Source: Planctomycetota bacterium (GTDB lineage: Bacteria > Planctomycetota > Phycisphaerae > Sedimentisphaerales > Anaerohalosphaeraceae). Taken from it: 33,192 nt of DNA. The stretch lies in NCBI GenBank assembly GCA_030637065.1, contig DAOVVQ010000003.1:1-33192 (forward strand). Direction: 5' to 3'. Positions 1 to 8,025 of the stretch are shown piece by piece. Each line of letters begins with the position of its first letter. Positions within the stretch are counted from its first letter, which is position 1. The notes under the pieces are model-generated. The model did not search any database. It worked only from the letters and a program-made list of their open reading frames with translations, and had not been told where the DNA came from. A program made the position numbers and the translations under genes.

Positions 1-572
1 AGCTCTACGGTGATCGCGTCGGTCCCCCGCATGTCAATGATGTGTATGTCGCCATTTTCGACTTCCTGTCGCCTTTGTGAGAGGTTCAGGTGATACACGT
101 CCATTGTCGGATATTCAGGGCCCTGCTGGCGAACAATCCTCTGGCGGCATTTATATTTGGTATAGTTGTTGAGCTGCTCGACGACCTGACCCCAGACGAC
201 ACTGGCGCCGTCAATCGACCCGCCGAACTGATTAATGCCGATAAACGCCGCAATAATTATGATCGCCGCTGTGGCGAATTTTGTGGTTTTTGCATTCATG
301 ATCTTTCTCCAGAATTGCAGGTTTTTGTTGGTTTTTCTCAGTTCGAAGGTCTGTGCGCGTACGATCCGGTCGATGACCCTGTTTTCGAGATCGCTTTGTG
401 CGTACGATTCGCCATTCGATGTCAGTCGCTGCTGGAGGGTTCGCATTGCGGATTTCTCGTCGCGACAAGCTGAACATTCCTGGAGGTGCCGGTCAATCTC
501 GCGGGCTTGCGGCTGGTCGAGCAGTCCTTCGATATGGGCGAACAGTAGTTCTTTGCATTGCTGACAGTTCAT
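1..572 (-). CDS. Anti-sigma factor with zinc-finger domain, partial (runs off left edge)
   Basis: This is the cytoplasmic-sensor and membrane-anchor part of a probable anti-sigma factor that sequesters the upstream ECF sigma factor. The N-terminus reads MNCQQCKELLFAHIEGLL and carries C3-x2-C6 and H29-x3-C33-x2-C36, the zf-HC2/ZAS zinc-finger pattern. One membrane helix (about residues 99-113, rich in Ala and Ile) follows, and then an extracytoplasmic segment starting DGASVVWGQVVEQL. The gene is open to the window edge (190 codons seen), so its C-terminus is missing. The start ATG at 572-570 overlaps the sigma-factor stop in an ATGA arrangement, which indicates translational coupling and fixes the start. 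The regulated stress and the function of the outer domain cannot be read from the visible part. Confidence 0.85.
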   Translation of the reverse strand, partial: MNCQQCKELLFAHIEGLLDQPQAREIDRHLQECSACRDEKSAMRTLQQRLTSNGESYAQSDLENRVIDRIVRAQTFELRKTNKNLQFWRKIMNAKTTKFATAAIIIIAAFIGINQFGGSIDGASVVWGQVVEQLNNYTKYKCRQRIVRQQGPEYPTMDVYHLNLSQRRQEVENGDIHIIDMRGTDAITVE

Positions 573-1117
573 TTTTGCACCTCGCTTTGCTGGTTCTTTT
601 CTTCCTGGCCTAACAACTCCCGCAGCCTGGCATAGGCCCGCGACAGCGTCTTGGTGACGGTGCCTATTGGCATGTCGAGTTGGCCGGCGATCTGTGAGCA
701 TGAGTGGCCGCCGTAATATCGAAGCAGGATCAGCTCTCGCTGCGAGTCGTCCAGCCGGGCAATCGTCCGGGCCAGCGGGAAATCGTGGCATGGCCCTGAT
801 TGCCGGGTCGGTTCGGCCTCGCTGAGCGATTTTACGGCGTCGCGGTGGCGTTTTTCGCTTCTCAACTGCTCTTTTGCCACGCGATTGCCGGTGCCAAGCA
901 TCCAGGAAAAGAACGATTCAGCCTTCTTTAGTTTTGAAAGATTAAAGTAACATCGCACAAAGGTCTCCTGCAGGGCCTCTTCAGCCCAATCCCGGCTGGA
1001 GAGGTGCCCGGCGAGATGGGCCAGGAGTACGCCCTGGTAACGCCTGATGAGATGACGAAAATCGTCCGGGTGGCCATCGAGGCAGCGTTTGATGTAATAT
1101 TTGTCATTTTCAGGCAT
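569..1117 (-). CDS. RNA polymerase sigma factor, ECF (sigma-70) family
   Basis: This 182-residue protein should direct RNA polymerase to a small regulon under control of its coupled anti-sigma factor. Region 2 spans roughly residues 18-90 (FRHLIRRYQGVL, then the ALQETFVRCY helix and an FFSWMLGTGNR segment). Region 4 is at about 118-170, with ARLDDSQRELILLRYYGG followed by a helix-turn-helix SQIAGQLDMPIGTVTKTLSR. The length is usual for ECF factors. A GAGGT at 1122-1126 lies 4 nt upstream of the ATG at 1117. The downstream anti-sigma gene overlaps by 4 nt. A perfect 14-bp palindrome lies 24 bp upstream of the start and could be an operator, but no ECF-type autoregulatory promoter could be assigned with confidence. 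Confidence 0.92.
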   Translation of the reverse strand: MPENDKYYIKRCLDGHPDDFRHLIRRYQGVLLAHLAGHLSSRDWAEEALQETFVRCYFNLSKLKKAESFFSWMLGTGNRVAKEQLRSEKRHRDAVKSLSEAEPTRQSGPCHDFPLARTIARLDDSQRELILLRYYGGHSCSQIAGQLDMPIGTVTKTLSRAYARLRELLGQEEKNQQSEVQK

Positions 1118-1140
1118 TTCGACCTCGCAAACAGTTCCAA

Positions 1141-1154
1141 AAGATTCGAATCTT
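1141..1154. promoter_or_regulatory. 14-bp perfect palindrome upstream of the sigma factor gene
   Basis: AAGATTCGAATCTT is fully self-complementary and lies 24 bp upstream of the sigma-factor ATG. A dimeric regulator site is possible; this is inference from position and symmetry only. Confidence 0.3.
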
Positions 1155-1193
1155 CACCATATAGTGCAGGATTGGGCGGTTTTGCGACAGGAA

Positions 1194-1241
1194 AAATTAA
1201 AGAAGCAAAGAATTAAAGAAGTAGAGAATTAAAGAATCTCT
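1194..1241 (+). repeat. Degenerate 8-bp tandem array, copy 1 (6 units)
   Basis: Six consecutive octamers can be read: aaattaaa, gaagcaaa, gaattaaa, gaagtaga, gaattaaa, gaatctct. The last unit, GAATCTCT, also ends the arrays at 28186-28249 (inverted) and 32893-32932, and in all cases is followed by GTG or GTC. The unit consensus is GAAKYARA. There is no sign that it is coding. Confidence 0.8.
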
Positions 1242-1278
1242 GTGTTGTTTGTGGGTTCTGCGGCCCAGGAAACTCTGG

Positions 1279-1298
1279 ATTCCCGCCTTCGCGGGAAT
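1279..1298. repeat. REP-like hairpin
   Basis: ATTCCCGC-CTTC-GCGGGAAT is a perfect 8-bp inverted repeat with a 4-nt loop. It sits in a sequence (CTGGATTCCCGCCTTCGCGG...) of a type widely dispersed in bacterial intergenic DNA. Confidence 0.75.
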
Positions 1299-1798
1299 GA
1301 CATTTTGGGTGTTGGATGGAAATGTGGGGTGATTTCTGTCAGAAGGTTGGGGTTTTTGCAAAATGCGAGAGCAGATTGCGATTGGTTTGGTTTGTACCGG
1401 CTTTGAAGGGGTTTGGGGGGTGTTTTTGTTTTGGCATGGGGTTTGCAATTGTTGTTTATGGCAAGACGTGTGTGGCTTTGGTGGAGGCTGAGTCATGGAG
1501 GATAGAGGCTGGTGCGGAGCAGGATGAGTAGGGAGGATTAAGGTGGTGTGGGGGAGGATGATTTTTGAAGATGGGCCCGGCGGCGGCGAGATGGGATGGC
1601 CGGTGGCGGGCATAGATGAGGGATGGATCATGACGGGAGATGTGTGCATTGTGTTTGGAACGTGCGTTACTTCGATTCGGATGAGACTTCGATCCCTTGA
1701 TACGACCAGGCCGTGAAGGCGGCGTATGCTTTTGTACACGGTTTTTGCGTGCAGCATAAATAGGCCGAAGCAATTTGGAAGCTTAATCGAAAGGGTCA
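1299..1798. other. Gene-less stretch, G/T-rich on the plus strand
   Basis: About 500 bp have no recognisable coding region on either strand. The plus strand from about 1310 to 1620 is strongly enriched in G and T over C and A. Open frames here give low-complexity Pro/Thr/Ser-rich or Gly/Val-rich translations typical of non-coding DNA. An AAAGGG at 1790-1795 near the end is the ribosome binding site of the next gene. Confidence 0.5.
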
Positions 1799-2485
1799 AT
1801 GATGATTATGCCTATTGTATTGCGGCAGAAGCGTGTGGTTATCGATGTTGATACGCAGCGGGATTTTTTCGAGGACGCCAGCGACGTTTGCATCAGGAGC
1901 CGGCGGAGGATCCTTGCGAATATCAAGCGGGTGGTCGGCTGGGCCGGGCGAAAGCGGATCCGGATGATCTCGACGGTTCAGGAGTATTGCGGCGATGACT
2001 GTGGTCATGGTTTTTGTGTTGCGGGGACGAGGGGGCAGGAGAAGCTGGGCTGTACGCTGCTTAAGAAACGTGCGACGTTTACGGCGACGGACAGTACGGA
2101 CCTGCCGCGGCGGATATTCGACGAATGCGACCAGGTCGTTGTTTGCAAGCGATGCTTCGACCCGTTTCTTGAGCCGCGTGCGGATCGGATCCTGACGGAG
2201 CTAAAGGCGAGCGAGTTTATTGTTATCGGGGCTGGGACGGAGAATTCGGTTAAGGCTACGGCGCTGGGTCTGCTGGTGCGCCATAAGAAGGTGACGGTCG
2301 TCGTCGATGCCACGGGCGGGCACGACAGGATCGCGGTAAAGGACAGTCTGCGGCACCTGTGGGCGAAGGGGGCGAAGTTGTGCGATACCGGTTCACTGGT
2401 CAACGGGCCGTGTCAGCGGCTGCTGAATGCGTGCTATTACGATCCGTATGAGATTGCGGATCCGTCGGATATCTGGATTGGCTGA
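1799..2485 (+). CDS. Isochorismatase-like (cysteine hydrolase) family protein lacking the catalytic cysteine
   Basis: This 228-residue protein has the alpha/beta fold signature of the isochorismatase/nicotinamidase superfamily. The first strand VVIDVDTQRDFF supplies the usual catalytic Asp (D18), and a Lys occurs in VCKRCFDPF (K117). The nucleophile loop reads IVIGAGTENSVKATALG, where family members have a Cys at the residue seen here as S150. The expected thiol is therefore absent, and hydrolase activity is doubtful unless Ser substitutes. Substrate is unknown. A purine-rich AAAGGG precedes a run of candidate starts (ATG at 1799, 1802 and 1808); 1802 has the best spacing (6 nt). The gene is followed 2 nt after its stop by a long hairpin (2488-2576), so it is probably monocistronic. 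Confidence 0.8.
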   Translation: MMIMPIVLRQKRVVIDVDTQRDFFEDASDVCIRSRRRILANIKRVVGWAGRKRIRMISTVQEYCGDDCGHGFCVAGTRGQEKLGCTLLKKRATFTATDSTDLPRRIFDECDQVVVCKRCFDPFLEPRADRILTELKASEFIVIGAGTENSVKATALGLLVRHKKVTVVVDATGGHDRIAVKDSLRHLWAKGAKLCDTGSLVNGPCQRLLNACYYDPYEIADPSDIWIG

Positions 2486-2487
2486 CA

Positions 2488-2576
2488 GGGTGGCAGCGTG
2501 TTTGGCGAAGCCAAACCGATGGTGGGTGCCAGTGTGTATACGACCATCGGTTTGCTGCGCAAACACGCTGCCACCC
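2488..2576. repeat. Long imperfect inverted repeat after the hydrolase gene
   Basis: The arms at 2488-2523 and 2543-2576 match over almost their full length (GGGTGGCAGCGTGTTTG ... AAACCGATGGT) with a small mismatch around GCGAAGC/CGCAGC and a 19-nt loop. It may fold as a strong RNA hairpin and help end transcription, but there is no T-run directly after it. Its outer end GGGTGGCAGC is shared with the dispersed hairpin repeat seen at 33008-33050 and elsewhere. Confidence 0.75.
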
Positions 2577-2707
2577 ATTATTAGTCGATAGTCGTTGGTT
2601 GATAGTTTGTGAACATTGGGTATTTGTTGGCGTAGTCGTCTTTTGAGGTTTGGACAATTTGGCTTTTAGGTGGTAGGATAGTGGCTCGTTAGGTGGAAGC
2701 TGGAGCC

Positions 2708-3568
2708 ATGACGGAAGGATACTGGAACAATTTGGTCGGATTCGTTGTTCGGGGTTTGTTGGCGGCTGGCCTTGCGGTGGGGCTGTTGGGCGGCTGTCGG
2801 GAGCAGGGCAACGGATCGGGGGGGTCTGTTGTGCGGACGGGCGAGGAATTTGGCGGCGATGCAGGCGAGATTTCTGCATCGGCTGGCGAGAGGGCGAGTT
2901 GGGATGCAGGTTGGTCTCGTCCGCGGTCTGATGAGCGGATTGCAGAGCGGCGGCGGATGGTCGGGCAGATCGGTCGGTATGGTCTTGACGATGCGCAATC
3001 GCTCGATGCGGTCTTAAATGTGCCGAGGCACTGGTTCGTGGGCGAGGCCAATCAGCGGCTTGCTTATGCCGACACGCCGCTTGCGATCGGGCACGGTCAG
3101 ACGATATCTCAGCCGTTTATCGTGGCGTATATGACGAGTGTGCTGAGGCTTGACGAGGACAAGAAGGTTCTGGAGATCGGCACTGGCTCGGGGTATCAGG
3201 CGGCGGTCCTTAGCGAGATCACGCCGCATGTCTATAGCATTGAGATAGTCGAGCCCCTGGGCATCGAGGCGAGGGAGCGTCTTGAAAGTCGCGGCTACGG
3301 CACGATCAAGCTGAAGATCGGCGACGGGTACAAGGGCTGGGACGAGCATCAACCCTTCGATGCGATCATTGTGACGTGTGCGCCCGATGATATTCCGCCG
3401 CCGCTGATAGAGCAGCTCAAGAGCGGCGGGACGATGGTGATACCGGTAGGGGGGGCGTATGGGATACAGGACCTGATCGTCGTTACGAAGGACGCGGAGG
3501 GGACGGTTAGTCGGGAGTCGATGATGCCCGTGCGGTTCGTGCCAATGCTGAGGGAGAGGGAGAGGTAA
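2708..3568 (+). CDS. pcm: Protein-L-isoaspartate O-methyltransferase, predicted lipoprotein
   Basis: It transfers a methyl group from S-adenosylmethionine to L-isoaspartyl residues, starting repair of damaged proteins. The catalytic domain covers about residues 85-280, with the family motifs DTPLAIGHGQTISQPFIVAYM, the SAM-binding loop VLEIGTGSGYQAAVLSE, a second strand VYSIEIVEPL, and FDAIIVTCAPDDIPPPLIEQL followed by SGGTMVIPVG. Unlike the usual cytosolic enzyme (about 210 residues), it has an N-terminal hydrophobic segment ending LLGGC (Cys30) and a Gly/Ser-rich linker, which together predict export and lipid anchoring. ATG 2708 is preferred, with AGGTGGAAG upstream; an in-frame GTG at 2693 is also possible. 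No partner gene lies in the same operon. Confidence 0.88.
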   Translation: MTEGYWNNLVGFVVRGLLAAGLAVGLLGGCREQGNGSGGSVVRTGEEFGGDAGEISASAGERASWDAGWSRPRSDERIAERRRMVGQIGRYGLDDAQSLDAVLNVPRHWFVGEANQRLAYADTPLAIGHGQTISQPFIVAYMTSVLRLDEDKKVLEIGTGSGYQAAVLSEITPHVYSIEIVEPLGIEARERLESRGYGTIKLKIGDGYKGWDEHQPFDAIIVTCAPDDIPPPLIEQLKSGGTMVIPVGGAYGIQDLIVVTKDAEGTVSRESMMPVRFVPMLRERER

Positions 3569-3776
3569 TTTACTCAAACTGACCATTTTTCAAAACGGAC
3601 CAGTTAGTTGTGCGCCGGGGAAATTAAGGTGTCAGGAACCTTTAATTCTCCCGATGCATTCTACACCTCAATTAAAGATGAAAATAAAAAAAATTGTCTT
3701 GTCGCTACTATCCAAAACGAATCATCCTCAAACTTTAATAGCCATTTCCCATTGGGAGACCAAATCGCAACGGGGC
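3569..3776. other. Intergenic AT-rich segment with inverted repeat at 3617-3652
   Basis: No convincing gene is seen. The segment 3617-3652 forms a hairpin: GGGGAAATTAAGGT pairs with ACCTTTAATTCTCCC around a GTCAGGA loop, with a one-base bulge. It stands between two convergent genes, so it could serve as a bidirectional transcription stop. It also resembles REP-type palindromes. Confidence 0.5.
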
Positions 3777-5084
3777 CTATTTCTTTTCGCTTATATTATC
3801 CTTGATCGATACATTCTTAGCGAATTTACTGACACGAATCCCGCTGGGAAATGATGAGTTGTGCTCAATAGAGTTATGGCCGATTATAAGCCCGTTCCCA
3901 TTTCGAATATCGATTCCGAGAAACTTTCCACCCTCGGCACGCAGCGACTTGTCGTTCATGTTTAACGTGCATCCCGTGACGACGACATCCTTTACGGTCT
4001 TCCCTTCAATCAATACGATTGCGGGCGGATTATCGGAGTCTCGAAGCCCAAGGAAATCGTCGTACTTCCTGAGGACAAACATGTTTCCCGTGATGGCGGA
4101 ACTGCGGCCGTTCTTGATCCAAAGTGGATGTACGTGGGAGGCTGCGTGACTCTGAAATATGTCGAACATTGGTTCGCCATCCACATTTAGGGTGTATCCA
4201 TAGGCGTTCATGACAAAGAAGCACTTACTTATGGTCACGCCTTCTGTAACGCCCTCCACCAGAATGCCGTAGCGGCTGATCATTCCATGGCAGTTCTCGA
4301 TCATAAAAGTGGTGCTATTGCCCGTCAGATGAACATGGTGCGATGTTGTTGCCTTATCCTCTCCACGTCCACCTCGAAAATAACAGCCCGTGATTTGTCC
4401 GAGGTGGCCATTTTTGACTGAGATGCTCTTGGTCCAATACCCGTCATGCCAAGGTTGAAAAGAACAATCTCGCACAATAACCGATGGTGTTAAACGCCCA
4501 CTGTGTTCGTAGTGAAAAGAGAGGGCCGTGCCGGAATCAGCCGCTGCTGTTTCAAAGCGTATGCCCGTGATCTGCCAAGACGCCGGATCCCCGTCCGTTT
4601 CCTCTCTTGTGCGGCTTTCTGAACAGGAGATTCCGGAACCAGAGGTCCAGCGGAGTTTAGTGGCAAAAAGCCCCGCCCCACGGATGGTACAAGACTTGTC
4701 TTTGATCGTCAATGGAGCGGAGAGCAAGGCAGTACCTGCAGTAATATTGAGTACACCCCCATCGGGGAGGGCATTCAGTGCATTTTGAAACGCGGCCGTG
4801 TCATCCGTCACGCCGTCCATTTTCGCCCCGTATTCATTTGGCGTAACCTCGAATACTGAAGCCTTTGAGTCTTGCGAAAGTACTTGTCTTTCATCCAGAA
4901 CAAATTCCAGATAACTTTTTTGAGACGATTCGCCAGCCGTTGCTGTAGATATGGTCGCTTGCAGTTGCGGTAAAATGCTGACAATTATGAAGGAGGCCAG
5001 GACAATGAATGCCAAAAACAGAACTTGCCTATAAAATGACAAACTGATGAGGGAGAAAGGGAAAAGGAAAAATCTTTTCTGCAT
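3777..5084 (-). CDS. Membrane-anchored pectate-lyase-superfamily (right-handed beta-helix) protein
   Basis: This 435-residue protein has an N-terminal hydrophobic helix (about residues 18-38, QVLFLAFIVLASFIIVSIL) that should act as a signal anchor, so the rest is extracytoplasmic. From about residue 78 it matches the Pectate_lyase_3/GH28-like beta-helix family: NEYGAKMDGVTDDTAAFQNA, then DGGVLNITAG and a ladder of short strand repeats (ITGCYFRGG, MIENCHGMISRYGILVEGV, VSIKDNIS). Such proteins cleave or bind acidic polysaccharides; which one is not clear. AAAGGAG at 5092-5098 sits 7 nt before the ATG and fixes the start. Base composition is more AT-rich than neighbouring genes, and it lies alone between convergent pcm and the GH78 gene, which suggests separate acquisition. 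Confidence 0.8.
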   Translation of the reverse strand: MQKRFFLFPFSLISLSFYRQVLFLAFIVLASFIIVSILPQLQATISTATAGESSQKSYLEFVLDERQVLSQDSKASVFEVTPNEYGAKMDGVTDDTAAFQNALNALPDGGVLNITAGTALLSAPLTIKDKSCTIRGAGLFATKLRWTSGSGISCSESRTREETDGDPASWQITGIRFETAAADSGTALSFHYEHSGRLTPSVIVRDCSFQPWHDGYWTKSISVKNGHLGQITGCYFRGGRGEDKATTSHHVHLTGNSTTFMIENCHGMISRYGILVEGVTEGVTISKCFFVMNAYGYTLNVDGEPMFDIFQSHAASHVHPLWIKNGRSSAITGNMFVLRKYDDFLGLRDSDNPPAIVLIEGKTVKDVVVTGCTLNMNDKSLRAEGGKFLGIDIRNGNGLIIGHNSIEHNSSFPSGIRVSKFAKNVSIKDNISEKK

Positions 5085-5219
5085 AATAAGGCTCCTTTAG
5101 AATTTTTTATTAACCTGGATTCACCATTTACTATCCAATAAACTATAATATTCTCCTATCGGGTCTTATGATTTTACCAAAATATGTCTGAAAAGGCTAC
5201 AGCAGAAGCCGATCGCCAA

Positions 5220-7997
5220 TTAGTTGTTCGTTGTAAGTTCCAACACATGCGTGCCCGGCGACAGTACGTGATTATCATGTTGCGTCCCCGCCAGTTTTAC
5301 CGTTGCAATCGTGTTGCCGGGAACTACGATGCGCCAGGTGATGGCGCCTCGGCCGCGTTTCCAGTGGCTCTGGATAAGGCCGTAGCGGGATTGAAGATCC
5401 ACTTTCACCCAGTCGAGTTTTTCGGGGAACACCGGCTGGAGGAAGAAATGCTTGTAGCCGGGATTTTGGGCGTCCGGACGGATGCCGCCGAGGCCCATGT
5501 AGAACCAGGCGTCGTAGCCGCCCTGAAAGGGGTGGCTGAGCGAGCGGTCAGGCGCTTCGTGGGTCGCCGGGTCATAGGCGCCTTTGCGTTCCCAAAGGGT
5601 CGTGCCGTTGAGATCGTCAAAGAGATAGTAAAAACCGGGGTGTCCTTGTGCATAAAACGTGCCCAGGGCGGCATCTGGGTAGCCGGCGTCGCCCAAAGCT
5701 GGGTAAAGCCATCGGTGGCCCAGGGCGCCGACGGACGCATGGCCGTTCCAGTTTTCGAGCACGTCTTGCTTCAGCGATTCGGCCACCGCTCCCCGCAGCT
5801 TCGCCGGGACGATGCCGAAGGACAGAGCCATGGCGTCGGCAGTCTGACTGCCGTAACTCTTGCGTGCCTTGTCAAAAAACCGTTCTTGAAAGACCGCTGC
5901 TGCTTCGTTGTACCACGCTGTGTATTGCTTTACCCCCTCGGCATCGCCCAGTACTGCCGCGATCCGGCGCATGCAATCGGCGCCGTAAATGAAGAGGCCC
6001 GTGGTGGTCACTTCCGGTGTCGTATGCTGTGGCCGGCCCGCACCGCCGACGCGGGGAGTTCCGGGCACGCGCACCGGGTCGCACCAGTCTCCGTATCCGA
6101 CATCCTGGTATATACCGTTCCCCCGCACGGAGTGGTAGTATTCCATGAACGCCCCGAGCCCGTCGTAGTGGGCCCGCAGCAACTGGGTGTCTGCATAATT
6201 CAAGTAGTGTTCCCATGCCACGAGCACCTGCGCCACCGCCCAGTCGGGTTTACCTCCCCCGCGTTTGCCGGGTACAATGGACGGCGTAATGTGGTCGCTG
6301 GTGCGGAAATCGCCCAAATATTTCTCCCAGAACGCGGCCATGTCGTAGTTGTAATTCGACATTGTCAGCGTGGCGTGGGCGTCGCCCGACCAGCCGCAGC
6401 GCTCGCGCACCGGGCAGTCGGACGGGATGCTTATGAGGTTGGATTCATAGGTCCACAAGGCAGTCTTGTGAATGCGGTTCAAGTGCGGATCGGAGGATTC
6501 AAAGGAGCCGATGGGCCGCACACCGCTGCGCACCAGATGGCCCGTCAATAAATCAATGTCCGGTTCTTCCGCCAGGCCGGTGACTTCGATATAACGGAAA
6601 CCATGCCATGTGAACGACGGCGTCCACGTCTCCTCGGCAGTGCCTTTGGTGATATAGCAATCCGCCTGGTGCACGTTGGTGGCGAACGAACCGTCGCTGA
6701 TCGGATTGATGTTCCCCCTGTCATCTGCCCACTCGGAATAGCGTAAGTAGATGGGCGTCCCCGCAGGGACACCCTTTAGATGCAGCGTTGCGAACCCGGC
6801 AAAGTTCTGCTCAAAGTCGAAAACCCACACTGCCGGTTTCGGGGTAAAGATTTTTTTGGGCAGTACATCCCGGGTCACCACCACCGGGGGAAGAATCTGC
6901 GATTCGAGCCGCTGGGTGGGACGCTTTATTACCGCTGCGGGTGTCCACCCTTCCCTGGACGCGCCGTGTACCGGTGTTTCCAGGCGAGCATCATAGAATT
7001 CCCCCGCGTACACATTGTTCTTCAGCACCGGCGATGGGTGGGTCATCCACGTTCGGTCCGTTGGGATAGTCTCCGTCTCGCCATCTTTATATGTGATTTC
7101 GAGTTGCATGATAAGCGATGGTTTTCCATATGCGAAATTCGCCATGAACGCCACCGTCTGGCCGTAGAATCCCTCGCCCAAGTGGGCGGACAGGGTATGG
7201 GTCCCCGGTTCAAGATATTCTTCCACAGCATCGGCGTCATAAAGAATCCTCGTTTCGAAATCCGTTTGCGCCGGATTTAAGACGCGTGTGTTGACTTTCT
7301 TTCCATCAATGAATACCTCCACGTAGCCCGCCGCCGTGCTGTACAACCGCGCCTTGGCCACCGGCCTGGCTACATTGAATTGCTTGCGCAGCAGTGTAGC
7401 CGGCGTAACCCGCCGCAGCCGCTCAGCGCCGACCGTCGTGTCCTCGGCGTTCTTGTTCACCGTGTCGCCGGCCAACATCAACCAATGGGTCATAGCCGGC
7501 GTCTCTTGTGCCACTTGCTGCGCCGCGGCGCGTATCCACTGAGCGGTCCAATCGGAGGGCTTAAGCAGGCCCATCTCCCACACAGCTACGTCGCTCCAGG
7601 CTGATGTCGCACCATCGGCAGCCGCCCAAATCCGCACCCGCCAATAGCACCTCTGCCGCGATTTTAATACCTTTCCCCCATAAAGGATGCTCAGCGAAGT
7701 TGAGGCGTTCACCTTGCCGCTGTCCCACAGATCCGGCCTCCCCGCCGCCAGCGAGGCCGCAATGGACGCCACCTGAATCTGATACGCGTACTGCCGCGTC
7801 ACCTCCGATCGCCACGAAAGACGTGGTGTTGGATTATCCACGTTCAGTGGTCGCACCGACCACTCGCAGCACAATTCCTTAGGTGTCACATTCTGCGAGG
7901 CCTGCTCATACTTCTCTATCCCCCGCGCCAGAGAAGAACTCAGGCCCACGAGAAGGACCAGCGGAAAAACCGTAAATCGCTGCAAACATTTGTTCAT
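5220..7997 (-). CDS. Secreted alpha-L-rhamnosidase, GH78 family
   Basis: It hydrolyses terminal alpha-L-rhamnose from plant or algal polysaccharides and glycosides. The 925-residue protein has a signal peptide (VFPLVLLVGLSSSLARG), an N-terminal fibronectin-like module (CCEWSVRPLNVDNPTPRLSW, then DLWDSGKV and YWRVRIW), the rhamnosidase N-domain (about 200-380) and the (alpha/alpha)6 catalytic barrel from about 490. The segment SDCPVRERCGWSGD gives D527, E532 and D539 with the same spacing as the acidic residues of Bacillus RhaB (567, 572, 579). TTLWERKG supplies the second glutamate (E803). The length is normal for the family. It starts 28 nt downstream of the symporter stop, so the two genes probably share a transcript. 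The ribosome binding site is weak. Confidence 0.93.
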   Translation of the reverse strand: MNKCLQRFTVFPLVLLVGLSSSLARGIEKYEQASQNVTPKELCCEWSVRPLNVDNPTPRLSWRSEVTRQYAYQIQVASIAASLAAGRPDLWDSGKVNASTSLSILYGGKVLKSRQRCYWRVRIWAAADGATSAWSDVAVWEMGLLKPSDWTAQWIRAAAQQVAQETPAMTHWLMLAGDTVNKNAEDTTVGAERLRRVTPATLLRKQFNVARPVAKARLYSTAAGYVEVFIDGKKVNTRVLNPAQTDFETRILYDADAVEEYLEPGTHTLSAHLGEGFYGQTVAFMANFAYGKPSLIMQLEITYKDGETETIPTDRTWMTHPSPVLKNNVYAGEFYDARLETPVHGASREGWTPAAVIKRPTQRLESQILPPVVVTRDVLPKKIFTPKPAVWVFDFEQNFAGFATLHLKGVPAGTPIYLRYSEWADDRGNINPISDGSFATNVHQADCYITKGTAEETWTPSFTWHGFRYIEVTGLAEEPDIDLLTGHLVRSGVRPIGSFESSDPHLNRIHKTALWTYESNLISIPSDCPVRERCGWSGDAHATLTMSNYNYDMAAFWEKYLGDFRTSDHITPSIVPGKRGGGKPDWAVAQVLVAWEHYLNYADTQLLRAHYDGLGAFMEYYHSVRGNGIYQDVGYGDWCDPVRVPGTPRVGGAGRPQHTTPEVTTTGLFIYGADCMRRIAAVLGDAEGVKQYTAWYNEAAAVFQERFFDKARKSYGSQTADAMALSFGIVPAKLRGAVAESLKQDVLENWNGHASVGALGHRWLYPALGDAGYPDAALGTFYAQGHPGFYYLFDDLNGTTLWERKGAYDPATHEAPDRSLSHPFQGGYDAWFYMGLGGIRPDAQNPGYKHFFLQPVFPEKLDWVKVDLQSRYGLIQSHWKRGRGAITWRIVVPGNTIATVKLAGTQHDNHVLSPGTHVLELTTNN

Positions 7998-8025
7998 CTG
8001 GGAAATCCGGGTTTAAGTTTTTATT

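Noticed and set aside
1194..1241. CRISPR-like short repeats
   Set aside because: Units are 8 bp and directly tandem without spacers.
3608..3854. Two short plus-strand open frames after pcm
   Set aside because: No ribosome binding site, no family resemblance, and they overlap an inverted repeat and the end of the opposite gene.
5184..6551. Long open frame (455 codons) on the plus strand
   Set aside because: It is antisense to the well-supported GH78 rhamnosidase and its translation matches no family.
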